Assembly: GCF_009939005.1 (NCBI RefSeq)
Contig: NZ_JAACJS010000015.1
Span: forward strand, 498,325 to 562,324
Direction: 5' to 3'
From: Sediminibacterium roseum
GTDB lineage: Bacteria; Bacteroidota; Bacteroidia; Chitinophagales; Chitinophagaceae
Length of the DNA stretch: 64,000 nt
The position numbers and the translations under genes are program-made. Below the pieces are notes generated by a model. The model was not told the DNA's origin. It made no database searches and worked only from the letters and a program-made list of their open reading frames with translations. How positions within the stretch are numbered: position 1 is the first letter of the stretch; every line of letters begins with the position of its first letter. Shown piece after piece: positions 16,650-25,696 of this stretch.

Positions 16650-17309
16650 TTAAGTTATATTGGTAATACTATAAGTGAGACCATTGTTTATTGCAAAAAG
16701 TGTCAATTCACTGCGATTTCTTATCCCGAGCTTTTGATAAATCCGATCGCGATAATTGTGAATCGTTTTTTCACCCACTTTCAGCCGATCACCGATCTGG
16801 TGATAATTGAGGTCTGTTGCAAGCATGTTGATCACCACGGTTTCTCTCGGAGTCAGATAGCTTCTTCCGAAAAACCCTGGTTTCATCCCGTTTTGTCGGG
16901 GCTTTACCAAAGCCGGGATTTGAATATTGGAAAGATAACTGCCCTTCTCGTATACGGCCCTTATTGCCGTGGGCAGTTCAGTAATATCTTTGGCTTTGTT
17001 CAGGTAAGCAGAGGCGCCAGAAGTGAACATATGAACCATCGCGTCAATTCCGCAAACAATGGAATAAACGATTGGGCGTACTTGGGGAAAATCTGCCTGA
17101 AGTTTTTTTACAAGCTCATGTCCATTCATTACCGGCATATTTATGTCAATAATTGCAATATCTGGTGCCTGGGCCACAGCCAGTTTTTTGAGAAAATCCT
17201 GGCCATTGGAAGCTTCCATCGATATAAAAACATCGCCACACTCTTCCAGTATTTTTCTGATGCCGGATCTGATCGCTGGATGGTCATCAACGATTGCTAA
17301 ATTAATCAT
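16650..17309 (-). CDS. NarL/LuxR-type response regulator (orphan)
   Basis: 219 aa. Receiver domain 1-120 with acidic pair D8/D9, phospho-acceptor D55 in AIIDINMP, S83 and K105. LuxR-type helix-turn-helix from ~150: LTPRETVVINMLATDLNYHQIGDRL ending in VGEKTIHNYRDRIYQKLGIRNR (split here; the recognition helix lies at ~178-190). It is the first gene of the cluster with the GLPGLI protein, barrel, propeller and CxxC lipoprotein, 1 nt ahead of the GLPGLI gene. No partner sensor kinase is visible, so the signal probably comes from a distant kinase. It likely controls its own operon (inference). Confidence 0.9.
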   Translation of the reverse strand: MINLAIVDDHPAIRSGIRKILEECGDVFISMEASNGQDFLKKLAVAQAPDIAIIDINMPVMNGHELVKKLQADFPQVRPIVYSIVCGIDAMVHMFTSGASAYLNKAKDITELPTAIRAVYEKGSYLSNIQIPALVKPRQNGMKPGFFGRSYLTPRETVVINMLATDLNYHQIGDRLKVGEKTIHNYRDRIYQKLGIRNRSELTLFAINNGLTYSITNIT

Positions 17310-17801
17310 GCCGTATGAAATAAATGTTTCAATGCATCAAGCCTGCACGGATGAGTTCGTTCAAAAAAAGTTTCAGTTTTATTACCCTTCGGAATAGTTA
17401 CCGGGCTTAACCAATACGTCGCTCTTACCTGAATGATACAGTATGGAGGCAACAACTCCGTCGCATGTCATTCCCAATAATGTCCGGTGGTAAAATCGTA
17501 ATACAACGATCACAATTGAGCTTCAAGTAGATCGGGGGAGATTGTAAATAGCTTGAGCCAATGCTACATGTAATATAAGTGATTGACCGTTAATGATCCA
17601 AAATAAATTTTAAATTTTCGGTAATTTTTAAGGCTGATTTCATTGTTAATTTACGTTGCAGTTGCTTCTACGCAGGCGTATTTTCTATGGTGCGGACACC
17701 GTTACTTGAGGCATCGCCTGTTGCGTAACTACCTTGTACATTTAATTCAGTTACGTAACCGGGTTACCGAACCGGGTAATTAATTACATTCTTTTCCAAC
17801 G
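17310..17801. other. Non-coding stretch upstream of the response regulator
   Basis: No gene supported. Contains the promoter region of the five-gene minus-strand operon and, near 17750-17790, two direct AACCGGGT(T)A blocks. Otherwise unremarkable. Confidence 0.35.
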
Positions 17802-18226
17802 TGCAAAATCCGATTGCAATGATCCATTAAATCCGGTTCAAGCTGAACCATTCATTCTGATTGAAACTGAACCATCTTATCCGCTTCAAATTGATCCATC
17901 TTTTTCTTTCTGCAGCAATTGATTAATACGCTTCAAAATTGAATGACCGAGGTCATTCAATTCACTACCTTCCTCAACGATCACAACAAATAACACAGCA
18001 ACGCACATCAAAGCCATTGATCGCACAAGCTTTTACGCGTTACGATCAGCGTGTTGTACGATGAATGATTGTGTGGTAACTTTGAGAGAACCGCTCCTGG
18101 TTCATTGTAATAGATCCTATGCAGCTAAGAGATATAAGAGTGAAGTGTTGTTATGCAATTTTGCGCCAGCAAAAATGTGGATCAGTTTGCTTCGGAAAAG
18201 CCGGCTCAGTTTGATTCGATTTTGCA
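17802..18226. mobile_element. IS21-like relic (MITE) with inverted arrays of 24-bp iterons
   Basis: Starts TGCAAAATC and ends GATTTTGCA, so the tips are inverted and carry the TG..CA ends of IS21-family elements. The left side holds four tandem 24-bp units (17803-17826, 17827-17850, 17851-17874, 17875-17898), each reading TGG(A/T)TCA.. on the minus strand. The right side holds two more on the plus strand (18178-18201, 18202-18225). Tandem transposase-binding repeats near both ends are an IS21 hallmark. The interior (~280 bp) has no intact istA/istB frame and contains a 26-bp palindrome at 17937-17962. No clear target duplication. Best read as an internally deleted, non-autonomous copy. Confidence 0.55.
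17937..17962. repeat. 26-bp perfect palindrome
   Basis: AATTGAATGACC-GA-GGTCATTCAATT: 12-nt perfect arms around a 2-nt centre, inside the IS21-like relic. It could be an operator or the remains of an internal binding site. Confidence 0.6.
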
Positions 18227-18227
18227 A

Positions 18228-18550
18228 ATTGTGCACTGGTTCAAGCTTAAACGCAATGTGCAAGACTCAGACCGCGGAGTCTTCTTCCAGAGACATCCGA
18301 GGAGAACAATCCGACTTTATTTCATTGGACCATTTTAGGAATAAAAAAACAGTGGAGTACATGAATGTATATGGCACCCTATTCTGTTAACCGAAGCACA
18401 CAATCAATGACTCTTTTTATTCCTCCACCTGGCAAAAATGGCAATCAGCAGCAGCGGTACAGTTATCAATAGCCCCAACCAGCTGTGATCATTGCTGACA
18501 AAACCAGATTTTAAAATGATCGCATTAAAAAGTACCAACAACAATATTAC
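18228..18550 (+). repeat. ~325-bp direct repeat, copy 1
   Basis: Matches 26122-26447 in the same orientation with scattered substitutions and small indels. Shared landmarks: GCACTGGTTCAAGCTTAAACGC or its variant, GACCGCGGAGTCTTCTTCC, CAATCAATGACTCTTTTTA, CCAGCTGTGATCATTGC, TTAAAATGATCGCATTAAA. The right half encodes, on the minus strand, the C-terminal part of a small membrane protein in both copies. The left edge abuts the IS21-like relic. Confidence 0.8.
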
Positions 18551-18568
18551 GATTTGAACTACGATCAA
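18404..18568 (-). CDS. Small membrane protein, copy 1 (54 aa, uncertain start)
   Basis: Minus-strand frame ending ..WRNKKSH, nearly identical over ~45 residues to the protein at 26300-26485 (FNAIILKSGFVSNDHSW shared). Two hydrophobic segments separated by a short NDHSW turn suggest a two-pass membrane protein. There is no ATG in the right place; a TTG at 18568 overlaps the stop of an upstream 38-codon frame (18565-18681), or the copy may be a 5'-truncated pseudogene. Its survival in both copies suggests real coding use, but the function is unknown. Confidence 0.4.
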   Translation of the reverse strand: MIVVQIVILLLVLFNAIILKSGFVSNDHSWLGLLITVPLLLIAIFARWRNKKSH

Positions 18569-18681
18569 TCCCTCCTCTTCACTACGGCACTTCGCTGAAT
18601 ACGACTCAGCCGGACCTGGCCCGCATTTTTTTCTTTCCGGTCATTGCCAATAAGATAGCTGTATATCATTTTCACCCACAT
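18565..18681 (-). CDS. Possible 38-aa basic peptide upstream of the small membrane protein
   Basis: ATG at 18681, starting MWVKMIYSYLIGNDRKEKN and ending in a strongly basic tail (VVKRRD). Its stop overlaps the putative TTG start of the membrane frame by 2 nt. Very short and not present in copy 2, so this could be chance. Confidence 0.2.
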   Translation of the reverse strand: MWVKMIYSYLIGNDRKEKNAGQVRLSRIQRSAVVKRRD

Positions 18682-18901
18682 CGGCTCAATCCCTTTGTGC
18701 ACAAGACTTTCCTTAGCATCTATTTTTCATATGTCTACAAAATAAATATCAAATATCTACATATGTTCACAGGAACCAGTCGCCGAAATACAATCATGGA
18801 ACTACGGAATTCGCAGCAGGAGAAACTCAATTTGCGGAAGAATCCGAACCAATGTCCGTCCGCAACCCTTACCAACCTCTTATGAGCAACCCATCATTTT
18901 T
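18682..18901. other. Leader region of the giant secreted protein
   Basis: No gene supported; presumably contains the promoter of the 1749-aa gene. Confidence 0.35.
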
Positions 18902-21900
18902 ATGAGAAGGCATGTAACTTTTTTGTACATGCACAGAATTGTATTCCTGGTTCTTTTGTTCCTGGTCTCCATCAACGGAAGAACACAAACACATTATTAC
19001 GTAGCGCCCACAGGGAACAATGCGAATAACGGTTTGTCTACCACATCACCCAAACTCACTATCCAGCACGCGGTGGCTGTTGCAACCGATGGAGATTACA
19101 TTCACCTCGCCAATGGAACCTATACACTAACCACCACATTAACGTTTGATAAGGCACTTACGATCATCGGCGAAAGCGAAGCCGGCACGATCATCAATGC
19201 AACACGCACTTCGAACAGCGCCTGGGCGATCAACCCCAACAGGTCCAATACATCACTCAGCAATTTTACTTTACTACCTAATGCAAACACAGGCGGATAC
19301 CCCATACACGTGAGTGCGAATTCGGGACGACCGCTGCCGGTCATCGCTAATATCAATTTGAGCCATATTACAATCAACGGCGCCAAAAAGAGCGCCTTTG
19401 ATTGTAACGGTGTCAGTAACCTGTCGCTCACGTATATAACTGCAACAAATTCAAGCGAGGGTAATGGGATCCAACTGAGTGGTTGTACAAACGTGACTGC
19501 TTCTAATATCACAACCAGCGGGAATGCATGGGGAGGATTGGCGGTATATGTTTCCAAACCATATCCCTCCGGTGTGGGCCGGGGTTCAAACGGTATTGTT
19601 ATCGATGGCACAAATTCCGTCTTTGCCGAGGAGCAGGGCATCTATAACCAGGATGAAGCCGGTTTCACGAATACGGATATCACTGTTACCGGTTACAATT
19701 ATCTTGTTAAGAATAGTGCTTCCGATGCGTACACCTATTATTTCAAGGATAAAGCCAGTGCAACGACTTTTGCAACTGCGACGCTTTCTGCAGCAACTTC
19801 CTTTATCAAGCAGTTGTCGGGCGGGGATTACCTTGTATGCCCGGGGCTCAAAATACAGGCTGCTGTCGATGCCGCTGCCGCCAATGCTACAGTAAACATC
19901 GATCCGGGTACTTATCACGAAGATGTTACCATCGATAAAACCATGGTTCTGAAAGGCGCGGGTATGGATGTAACAACGTTGAGTGGCATTCCCGGGGGCG
20001 GCAGTGCAACCATACAGGTAGGCGCCGTCAATGTGGTCATCGATGGTCTTTCGATCACACGCGATGGTAATAACATAGCCAGCTGGAACAACGACCTCAA
20101 CACTGCGGGTATTGCCATACAAACCGCGGGTAATCTTGAAGTAAAGAACTGTAAATTCACAGGAAACCGCACCGCGATCGACATTAACAACAGCGATGGA
20201 AACAACATTCACAACAATATCATCACAAGTAATCGTTCGGGATTGATATTTCGCAACAAAACGGATCGGACAACGGTAGTAGAAAATTTCATCACCAATA
20301 ACTGGACCATTGGCGTACTTTTCCTTGATGCGAGTGGCGGCACCAATTCACCGGTACAATCTGCAGCCAACAGCAATTTTAACAGCAATGTGATCAGCGG
20401 AAACTGGTACGGACAGATCGTTGACCGGCAGACAGGCAGCTCATTACCAAGTGCAGGAAACAATCTTAAAAATTTTGGCTGTAATTGGTTTGGAAGTATT
20501 GCGCCGGTACTATCGACAAACAATACAACAGAACCAGCCTATGGAGACCAGGTGCCTGTGGCGTATGGGGGAACAGCAATGGCCCCACCGCTTCAACCCG
20601 ATATAGCGGGGGCCGGTTCGGGCAATTTCATTTACCAGCCGTACCTGATCAACAACACTGATACTGATGAGGCGACAAATGGTTTTCAACCATCCCGCAA
20701 TAGTTGCCGCGTACCGCCAAATGCAAATCTATCTTCGTTGGTGGTTGATCAGGGTACGATGTCGCCTTCGTATACACCCGCCACGGCCAGCTATTCCGTG
20801 CCGGTCGGAAACCTTTCGGCCACGATTACCGTTACGCCAACGGCAGAGGCTGCCGGAACAACCATTGCGGTTAACGGTACCATTGTTGCCAGCGGAACAG
20901 CCTCAACTCCTGTTTCATTGGCTGTTGGCAGCAATACAATCACAGTTGTGTCCATTGCAGACGATGGGGTTGTTTCGAAAACATATACCATCAGGGTGAT
21001 ACGTGCCGTGTCGTCCAACGCAAATCTTTCCTCGCTTGAACCGATCAATGGTGTTCTCAACCCGGCTTTCGCTGCGGGTACACCCAGCTACTCCGCTGTT
21101 GTTTCCAATGGTACGCTTACTGCAAGTGTGATTGCCACAGCAGCTGATCCCTCTTCTACCATTCTCGTAAACGGCATAACCGTTACAAGCGGAACGGCAT
21201 CAGCAGCGCTTTTTCTTAACGTAGGACTGAACATTTTTACGATTGTGGTAAACGCAGCCGACAGGGTTACATCCCGGACTTACCAATATTCCGTTACCCG
21301 TTTACCAAGCAGTCATGCGACGCTTACATCGCTGGTGATCAACAGTGGCACATTGAGCCCTGCATTTTCAGCAACCACAGTAGGCTATACCGTGTCTGTT
21401 CCATTCGGAACAACAACAGTAACGGTAACGCCTGTGGTTTCTGAGGCAACAGCAACCGTTTCGGTGAATGGCATTACGCTTACCAGTGAAACCACATCGG
21501 GTATTGTTTCACTGAATACAGGGCCTAATACGGTAAATGTATTGGTTACTGCAGAAGACGGGGTAACAACCACGCTTTACAAAATCACGGTCAACCGCGC
21601 GGCAGGTAACAATGCCAATCTTTCTGCGCTAAGGCTGAGCACCGGCGTATTGAGTCCTTCGTTTAGTGAAGGAACGCTTAACTACACATCTGTTGTTCCC
21701 CACGGCACAGCAACCGTTACATTTACACCTACTGTTTCTGACATAACTTCTACTGTTACCATAAATGCCATCACGGTGACAAGCGGTTCGGCGTCAGTAC
21801 CTATTATATTAGCGGGCGGACCAAATATCATCAATGTTACCGTAAGGGCAGTTGATGGAACCACAATGAAAACTTACCAGGCTATCGTTGTACGCGAACC

Positions 21901-24151
21901 CGGACCGTCAACGAACACTGATCTTCTGTCGATCACAATGAGCAATGGTACTTTGTCTCCTGTATTCACGAGTACAACGGCAAACTATACGCTGTCCATT
22001 CCCGAAACAGTGAATACACTCACGCTTACCGCTACTGCCGTGGAAGCATTGGCGGTGATCAAAGTGAATGGCATCACAGTCGCGGGCGGTACAGCTCTCC
22101 AGGATATTAATGTAACAGCGGATATAACCACATTCACTATCTCGGTAACGGCGGCGGATGGCGTGACAAAACGCGCGTACACGATCACCGCGATCAAACC
22201 AAGAAGCAGCTGGACGGGAACCATCAATGTATCATGGAACAACCCGGGCAACTGGACAAATGGTGTCCCCGATCGTACCAAATCAGCAGTAATTACCAAT
22301 GCGAATACGCTGCCCGCCATTACCGGCAGCGAATCTGTCAATAACCTGACCATACAGGCAGGCGCGGGTATTTCAATAGCAGGCGGCCTGCAGGTAGTGG
22401 GTAATGCTGTTAACAATGGAATTATCTCGGGAACAGGCGCCATTACTTTCAGCGGTGCAACTGCACAAACACTGAGTGGCACCGGCACAATCAATAACCT
22501 TACCATAAATAATGCAAAGGGATTGTCAATCGCACCAGGTACGGGGAATACCCAAAGCCTGACGGGACTTCTTACCATTACAAATGGTTCATTAAATACA
22601 GGCGACAATCTTACGCTGGTATCCACAGCAGATCTAACCGCAGGTGTTGCCATTTTACCCGCCGGCACTTCGATCAACGGACGTGTTACTGCGCAACGGT
22701 GGCTTGCCGGGCAACGCGGTTTCAGAACATTGGGGCATCCTTTCAATGAGCCTTTGCCCTTGAACGAGTTGATGGATAATTTTGCAATCACAGGACCCGG
22801 GTCAGGCTTTACATCCGGCCTGGGATTCTCCTCAGCCTCGGCGCTCTACTACGATTCCGTTGCTACGACACCGCTTCTTTTCCAGAAACCATTGAGCATT
22901 GCGCCAAACACAGCGTCAACACCTTTATGGTCGGTAGCGCGTGGTATCATTGCGATGGTAAGGGGCAAAGGGAATGAAGGACTTAATGCGTATCCTTCCA
23001 ACGATCAACCCACCGCCTTTGCCGCAGATGTTACGGGAACATTGAACCAGGGCAGTCTGACTGATTATGTTTTAGGAACCAATGCAGCCAATACTTCCTA
23101 CAACCTGGTTGGAAATCCCTATGCCGCTCCGATCAATATCAGGTTGCTGAAAAGCAATGGCGGCGCATTGTTGTCAGCCAACAACGGCCCTACGGGTGTT
23201 TCCAATACGATCTATGTGTTCAATCCTTTCAAAAACGCAGGGATCAGTTCAACACCCAACCAGGAGGTAAGAGGCGGAATGGATGCGTATACAAACGATG
23301 GAAGCACTGACATCATCATCCCTTCCTTCGGGGCTTTCTTTGTACATGCGAAAGGGGCGGGCAATGTGATCAGGTTCGATGAGAGCATCAAGGCCGCAGA
23401 CAAAACACCGGTTGCCGTAATGGGAGTTGGCTCAACGGCCGCCAAACTTACGCTTGAAATCGAAAACAAGCGAGGAACATGGGACCAAATAAAACTCCGT
23501 TGGGATCACAAAGCGGGTGCTGCAGGCACCGACGCCTATGATGGACCCAAGCTGAACAATGAGTTGTTGGACTTCTACAGTATTTCTTCAGATAAAACAA
23601 AGCTCTGTATCGATTCCAGAAGTGATTCGTTCAACAAGGAAGAGGTCATTCCGCTTGGTATTAAGACCCAGGTGCAGGATGCAACCTTCCGCATCAAAGT
23701 GGCGGCATATGCGATGCCTTCCAATGTTCGTGTATACCTGGTTGATAAACTACTGGGAACCGAAACACTGCTGGAAAAAATCAATGACAGTTATGCTTTT
23801 GCACTTACATCGGATGAAGCAAGCAAAGGCGACCACCGTTTTGAAGTGGCGGTCAGGACCGCGAAAATCGCTGCTCCGAACATGGAAGCAGCAGCAGCCA
23901 AAGGCATCCGCATTGCGCGGAACCCGTTTAGAGATGAACTGATCATATTGTTAGAACGCGATGTAGTTTCCTCAACAGGCACAACCAGGTTAAGGTTGAT
24001 GAATTTAGAGGGTCGCGTTGTAAAAACAGCTGTTGCCGCGCCAGGCACCTCCTTGATTAAACTAAAAACAGGGAGTCTTGCCACGGGTGCCTATTTTGTT
24101 GAAGTGTTCAATGATGCAGGAAGGGCAGTCAGGCAGGTAATAAAAAACTAA
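18902..24151 (+). CDS. Giant secreted modular protein: beta-helix, five cadherin-like domains, T9SS sorting domain
   Basis: 1749 aa; ATG at 18929 is an alternative start that leaves a more usual signal peptide (MHRIVFLVLLFLVS). The N-terminus has YYVAPTGNNANNG-type strands of a DUF1565/right-handed parallel beta-helix, and further helix-like coils follow to ~600. Five ~99-residue cadherin-like beta-sandwich repeats start near residues 606, 705, 804, 902 and 1003, each with N-A-N-L-SSL, a G-x-LSP-x-F turn and a closing K-T-Y-x-I strand. A WTGTxxxxWNNPGNWTNGVP module follows at ~1101. The last ~85 residues (NPFRDEL.., LRLMNLEGRVV, TGAYFVEV, ending RQVIKN) form a type IX secretion sorting domain, so the protein is exported through T9SS and cell-surface attached or released. 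Likely adhesin or glycan-binding; no catalytic motif seen. Confidence 0.88.
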   Translation: MRRHVTFLYMHRIVFLVLLFLVSINGRTQTHYYVAPTGNNANNGLSTTSPKLTIQHAVAVATDGDYIHLANGTYTLTTTLTFDKALTIIGESEAGTIINATRTSNSAWAINPNRSNTSLSNFTLLPNANTGGYPIHVSANSGRPLPVIANINLSHITINGAKKSAFDCNGVSNLSLTYITATNSSEGNGIQLSGCTNVTASNITTSGNAWGGLAVYVSKPYPSGVGRGSNGIVIDGTNSVFAEEQGIYNQDEAGFTNTDITVTGYNYLVKNSASDAYTYYFKDKASATTFATATLSAATSFIKQLSGGDYLVCPGLKIQAAVDAAAANATVNIDPGTYHEDVTIDKTMVLKGAGMDVTTLSGIPGGGSATIQVGAVNVVIDGLSITRDGNNIASWNNDLNTAGIAIQTAGNLEVKNCKFTGNRTAIDINNSDGNNIHNNIITSNRSGLIFRNKTDRTTVVENFITNNWTIGVLFLDASGGTNSPVQSAANSNFNSNVISGNWYGQIVDRQTGSSLPSAGNNLKNFGCNWFGSIAPVLSTNNTTEPAYGDQVPVAYGGTAMAPPLQPDIAGAGSGNFIYQPYLINNTDTDEATNGFQPSRNSCRVPPNANLSSLVVDQGTMSPSYTPATASYSVPVGNLSATITVTPTAEAAGTTIAVNGTIVASGTASTPVSLAVGSNTITVVSIADDGVVSKTYTIRVIRAVSSNANLSSLEPINGVLNPAFAAGTPSYSAVVSNGTLTASVIATAADPSSTILVNGITVTSGTASAALFLNVGLNIFTIVVNAADRVTSRTYQYSVTRLPSSHATLTSLVINSGTLSPAFSATTVGYTVSVPFGTTTVTVTPVVSEATATVSVNGITLTSETTSGIVSLNTGPNTVNVLVTAEDGVTTTLYKITVNRAAGNNANLSALRLSTGVLSPSFSEGTLNYTSVVPHGTATVTFTPTVSDITSTVTINAITVTSGSASVPIILAGGPNIINVTVRAVDGTTMKTYQAIVVREPGPSTNTDLLSITMSNGTLSPVFTSTTANYTLSIPETVNTLTLTATAVEALAVIKVNGITVAGGTALQDINVTADITTFTISVTAADGVTKRAYTITAIKPRSSWTGTINVSWNNPGNWTNGVPDRTKSAVITNANTLPAITGSESVNNLTIQAGAGISIAGGLQVVGNAVNNGIISGTGAITFSGATAQTLSGTGTINNLTINNAKGLSIAPGTGNTQSLTGLLTITNGSLNTGDNLTLVSTADLTAGVAILPAGTSINGRVTAQRWLAGQRGFRTLGHPFNEPLPLNELMDNFAITGPGSGFTSGLGFSSASALYYDSVATTPLLFQKPLSIAPNTASTPLWSVARGIIAMVRGKGNEGLNAYPSNDQPTAFAADVTGTLNQGSLTDYVLGTNAANTSYNLVGNPYAAPINIRLLKSNGGALLSANNGPTGVSNTIYVFNPFKNAGISSTPNQEVRGGMDAYTNDGSTDIIIPSFGAFFVHAKGAGNVIRFDESIKAADKTPVAVMGVGSTAAKLTLEIENKRGTWDQIKLRWDHKAGAAGTDAYDGPKLNNELLDFYSISSDKTKLCIDSRSDSFNKEEVIPLGIKTQVQDATFRIKVAAYAMPSNVRVYLVDKLLGTETLLEKINDSYAFALTSDEASKGDHRFEVAVRTAKIAAPNMEAAAAKGIRIARNPFRDELIILLERDVVSSTGTTRLRLMNLEGRVVKTAVAAPGTSLIKLKTGSLATGAYFVEVFNDAGRAVRQVIKN

Positions 24152-24256
24152 CTTAAAGATCGCGTGAACCGCATTTTGCCCTGCAGGAACCTCGTTCCCA
24201 TCAAGCACGCTTGTTTCGCTTCCAAATGTATTTTTTTTATTCTTCAGAGACTGTCC

Positions 24257-24346
24257 TTAAAAACAAAGAATGTTTGAACGTGCCCGCAGACATTCAGATA
24301 TTTAAAAACAAAGAATGTTTGAACGTGCCCGCAGACATTCAGATAT
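24257..24346 (+). repeat. 45-bp unit duplicated in tandem
   Basis: Two identical adjacent units, 24257-24301 and 24302-24346, each starting TTAAAAACAAAGAATGTTTG and ending CAGACATTCAGATAT. A diverged third version stands before the second MITE-like element (25227-25260), so the unit is part of the sequence that normally precedes the element. Confidence 0.9.
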
Positions 24347-24535
24347 TTTGTCTCCGCAATGTCTCCCGGCGGGGACATTGCGGCCGGGGTGCTACACATC
24401 TGCTTTACGAAATCAGCCATTGCGAAATTGTTCCTGGATGCCGCACATAAAGTGAAACAGATCGTCGTTGCAAAAAAATCAGGTGCAACACGCTGACCGC
24501 AATGTCCCCGCCGGGAGACATTGCGGAGAACAAAA
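24347..24535. mobile_element. REP/MITE-like element, copy A (189 bp)
   Basis: Terminal inverted repeats of ~45 bp (24347-24392 and 24490-24535). Each end holds a palindromic block CCGCAATGTC-10 nt-GACATTGCGG (24354-24383, 24497-24526), able to fold into a hairpin. The ~95-bp centre is almost identical to that of copy B. No coding capacity of its own. The layout resembles REP/BIME-type elements moved by IS200-like REP-associated transposases, or a MITE; no such transposase is in the window. Confidence 0.75.
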
Positions 24536-24624
24536 GTTAGAACTCTTACCAATAAGTTAATTCAAGGAACGGTACAACCTGCCAAGGGGCAAATTGTAAC
24601 GTTCCTTTATTATAGCCCCCCTCT

Positions 24625-25158
24625 TTATTGTACAGAGATGGATGTGATAACGCCCGTAGCAATATCGTACGCGAACAATAACGTCGCATCCACTGGACCT
24701 GATGAATTCTGAAGGTTAACATATACCTGATTGCCGGTCCTGGCTGTCCAGGAGTTGGGGAACGTCGCGTTCACTGCGGAAATATTATCGCCAACCACCA
24801 GAGAACTACCATTGGAAAAATAAAGCGTAAAATCTGATGAGGATATAACCAACGCCTGTAATTTGTCGTTAAGGAACCAGGCTTCAGCCCCCTTGTAAAC
24901 GTAGTGGCTCATATTGGCCTCATCTTCATCAGAATAATCCGCATTTACGCCTGCCGGGGGCGCGCCGAACCTTGAGAGGAAACCTGACTCACCTAATAAC
25001 GCGGTATTAAAAGCTGTGAAGCCAGTGCCGGTTGGCGATATATTGAATTCTGAAAAACTTAATGTGTCGTTGGAAGAATTCAATTGGCTCTTTGCCCAGA
25101 ACGAGACAACCGTAATAACGGCAACCAGCAATATGCCTGATAATATTTTCTTTTTCAT
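24625..25158 (-). CDS. Exported protein of unknown function (177 aa)
   Basis: Start set at the ATG at 25158 (MKKKILSGILLVAVITVVSFWA), a clear signal peptide or membrane anchor; the frame runs on to 25545 only because the MITE-like element upstream happens to be open. The mature part has strands with HYVYKGAEAWFLNDKLQALVIS and SSLVVGDNISAVNATFPNSW segments, suggesting a small beta-rich domain in which a structural value is set against a lower bound; the family is not recognised. Single gene between two repeat elements, possibly using sequence of copy B as leader. Confidence 0.65.
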   Translation of the reverse strand: MKKKILSGILLVAVITVVSFWAKSQLNSSNDTLSFSEFNISPTGTGFTAFNTALLGESGFLSRFGAPPAGVNADYSDEDEANMSHYVYKGAEAWFLNDKLQALVISSSDFTLYFSNGSSLVVGDNISAVNATFPNSWTARTGNQVYVNLQNSSGPVDATLLFAYDIATGVITSISVQ

Positions 25159-25255
25159 GATCATACTATTTGAAAGTTTTATGTTTTTATTCTCCACAGA
25201 GTATGCGTTTTTCTCCCCCACTCTATCCTTAAAAATAAAGAATATTTGAACGTAT

Positions 25256-25300
25256 CCGCAGACGTCTCCCAACGGCAACTCTGCGGTCGGAGTACCACAC
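25256..25300. mobile_element. Decayed partial copy of the REP/MITE-like element
   Basis: CCGCAGACGTCTCCC..CTGCGGTCGGAGTACCACACG matches the left end of copies A and B with several substitutions, then breaks off just before copy B. It appears that copy B lies next to, or was inserted into, an older copy. Confidence 0.55.
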
Positions 25301-25312
25301 GTATCAATCTTT

Positions 25313-25501
25313 TTTGTCTCCGCAATGTCTCCCAGCGGCGACATTGCGGTCGGGGTGCTACACATCTGCTTTACGAAATCAGCCATTGCGAAATTGTTCC
25401 TGGATGCCGCACATAAAGTGAAACAGATCGTCGTTGCAAAAAAATCAGGTGCAACACGCTGACCGCAATGTCCCCGCTGGGAGACATTGCGGAGAACAAA
25501 A
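25313..25501. mobile_element. REP/MITE-like element, copy B (189 bp)
   Basis: Same length and layout as copy A at 24347-24535, with near-identical centre. Within the hairpin blocks both ends carry CCCAGCGG/CCGCTGGG where copy A has CCCGGCGG/CCGCCGGG, so the substitution is matched at the two ends of each copy. Left block has one extra change (GGCGAC for GGGGAC). Confidence 0.75.
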
Positions 25502-25696
25502 ATATTATAGACCGGTTCGCGTATCGCTTCGGGGATCGATAACAATCAAAGTTGTAAAAGCCGACTAGTCAGCATGCAACCTCATGTTCCCACACTGGGA
25601 AAATAATTTTATGGGGCGTTTGTTGCTCACTCTCACAAGGTTAAGCCAAAGGCCGTTCTGCGCATTATAAATGAGCTAACTTTAAAAAAACAGATT

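Larger units (their letters stand above)
24152..24624. other. Repeat-filled intergenic stretch
   Basis: No gene. Contains the 45-bp tandem duplication and the first REP/MITE-like element, described separately. Open frames crossing the element are products of its base composition. Confidence 0.6.
25159..25696. other. Intergenic stretch with second REP/MITE-like element
   Basis: No gene. Holds a decayed half-copy (25256-25300), copy B (25313-25501) and ~190 bp of leader for the 125-aa gene. A weak TAACTTTA block at 25677-25684 may be a -7 element of that gene. Confidence 0.5.

Noticed and set aside
17802..18226. CRISPR-like reading of the 24-bp iterons
   Set aside because: Units are contiguous without spacers and occur in inverted arrays; no cas genes.
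18061..18390. 109-codon plus-strand frame overlapping the IS21-like relic and the 325-bp repeat
   Set aside because: Crosses the boundary of two repeats, no family likeness, Cys- and Arg-rich chance composition.
24244..24552. 102-aa open frame across MITE copy A
   Set aside because: Same element translation as above; no gene-like start or homology beyond the repeat.
24625..25545. 306-aa reading of the exported 177-aa gene
   Set aside because: The extra N-terminal part is the translated MITE-like element; a signal peptide starts at 25158.
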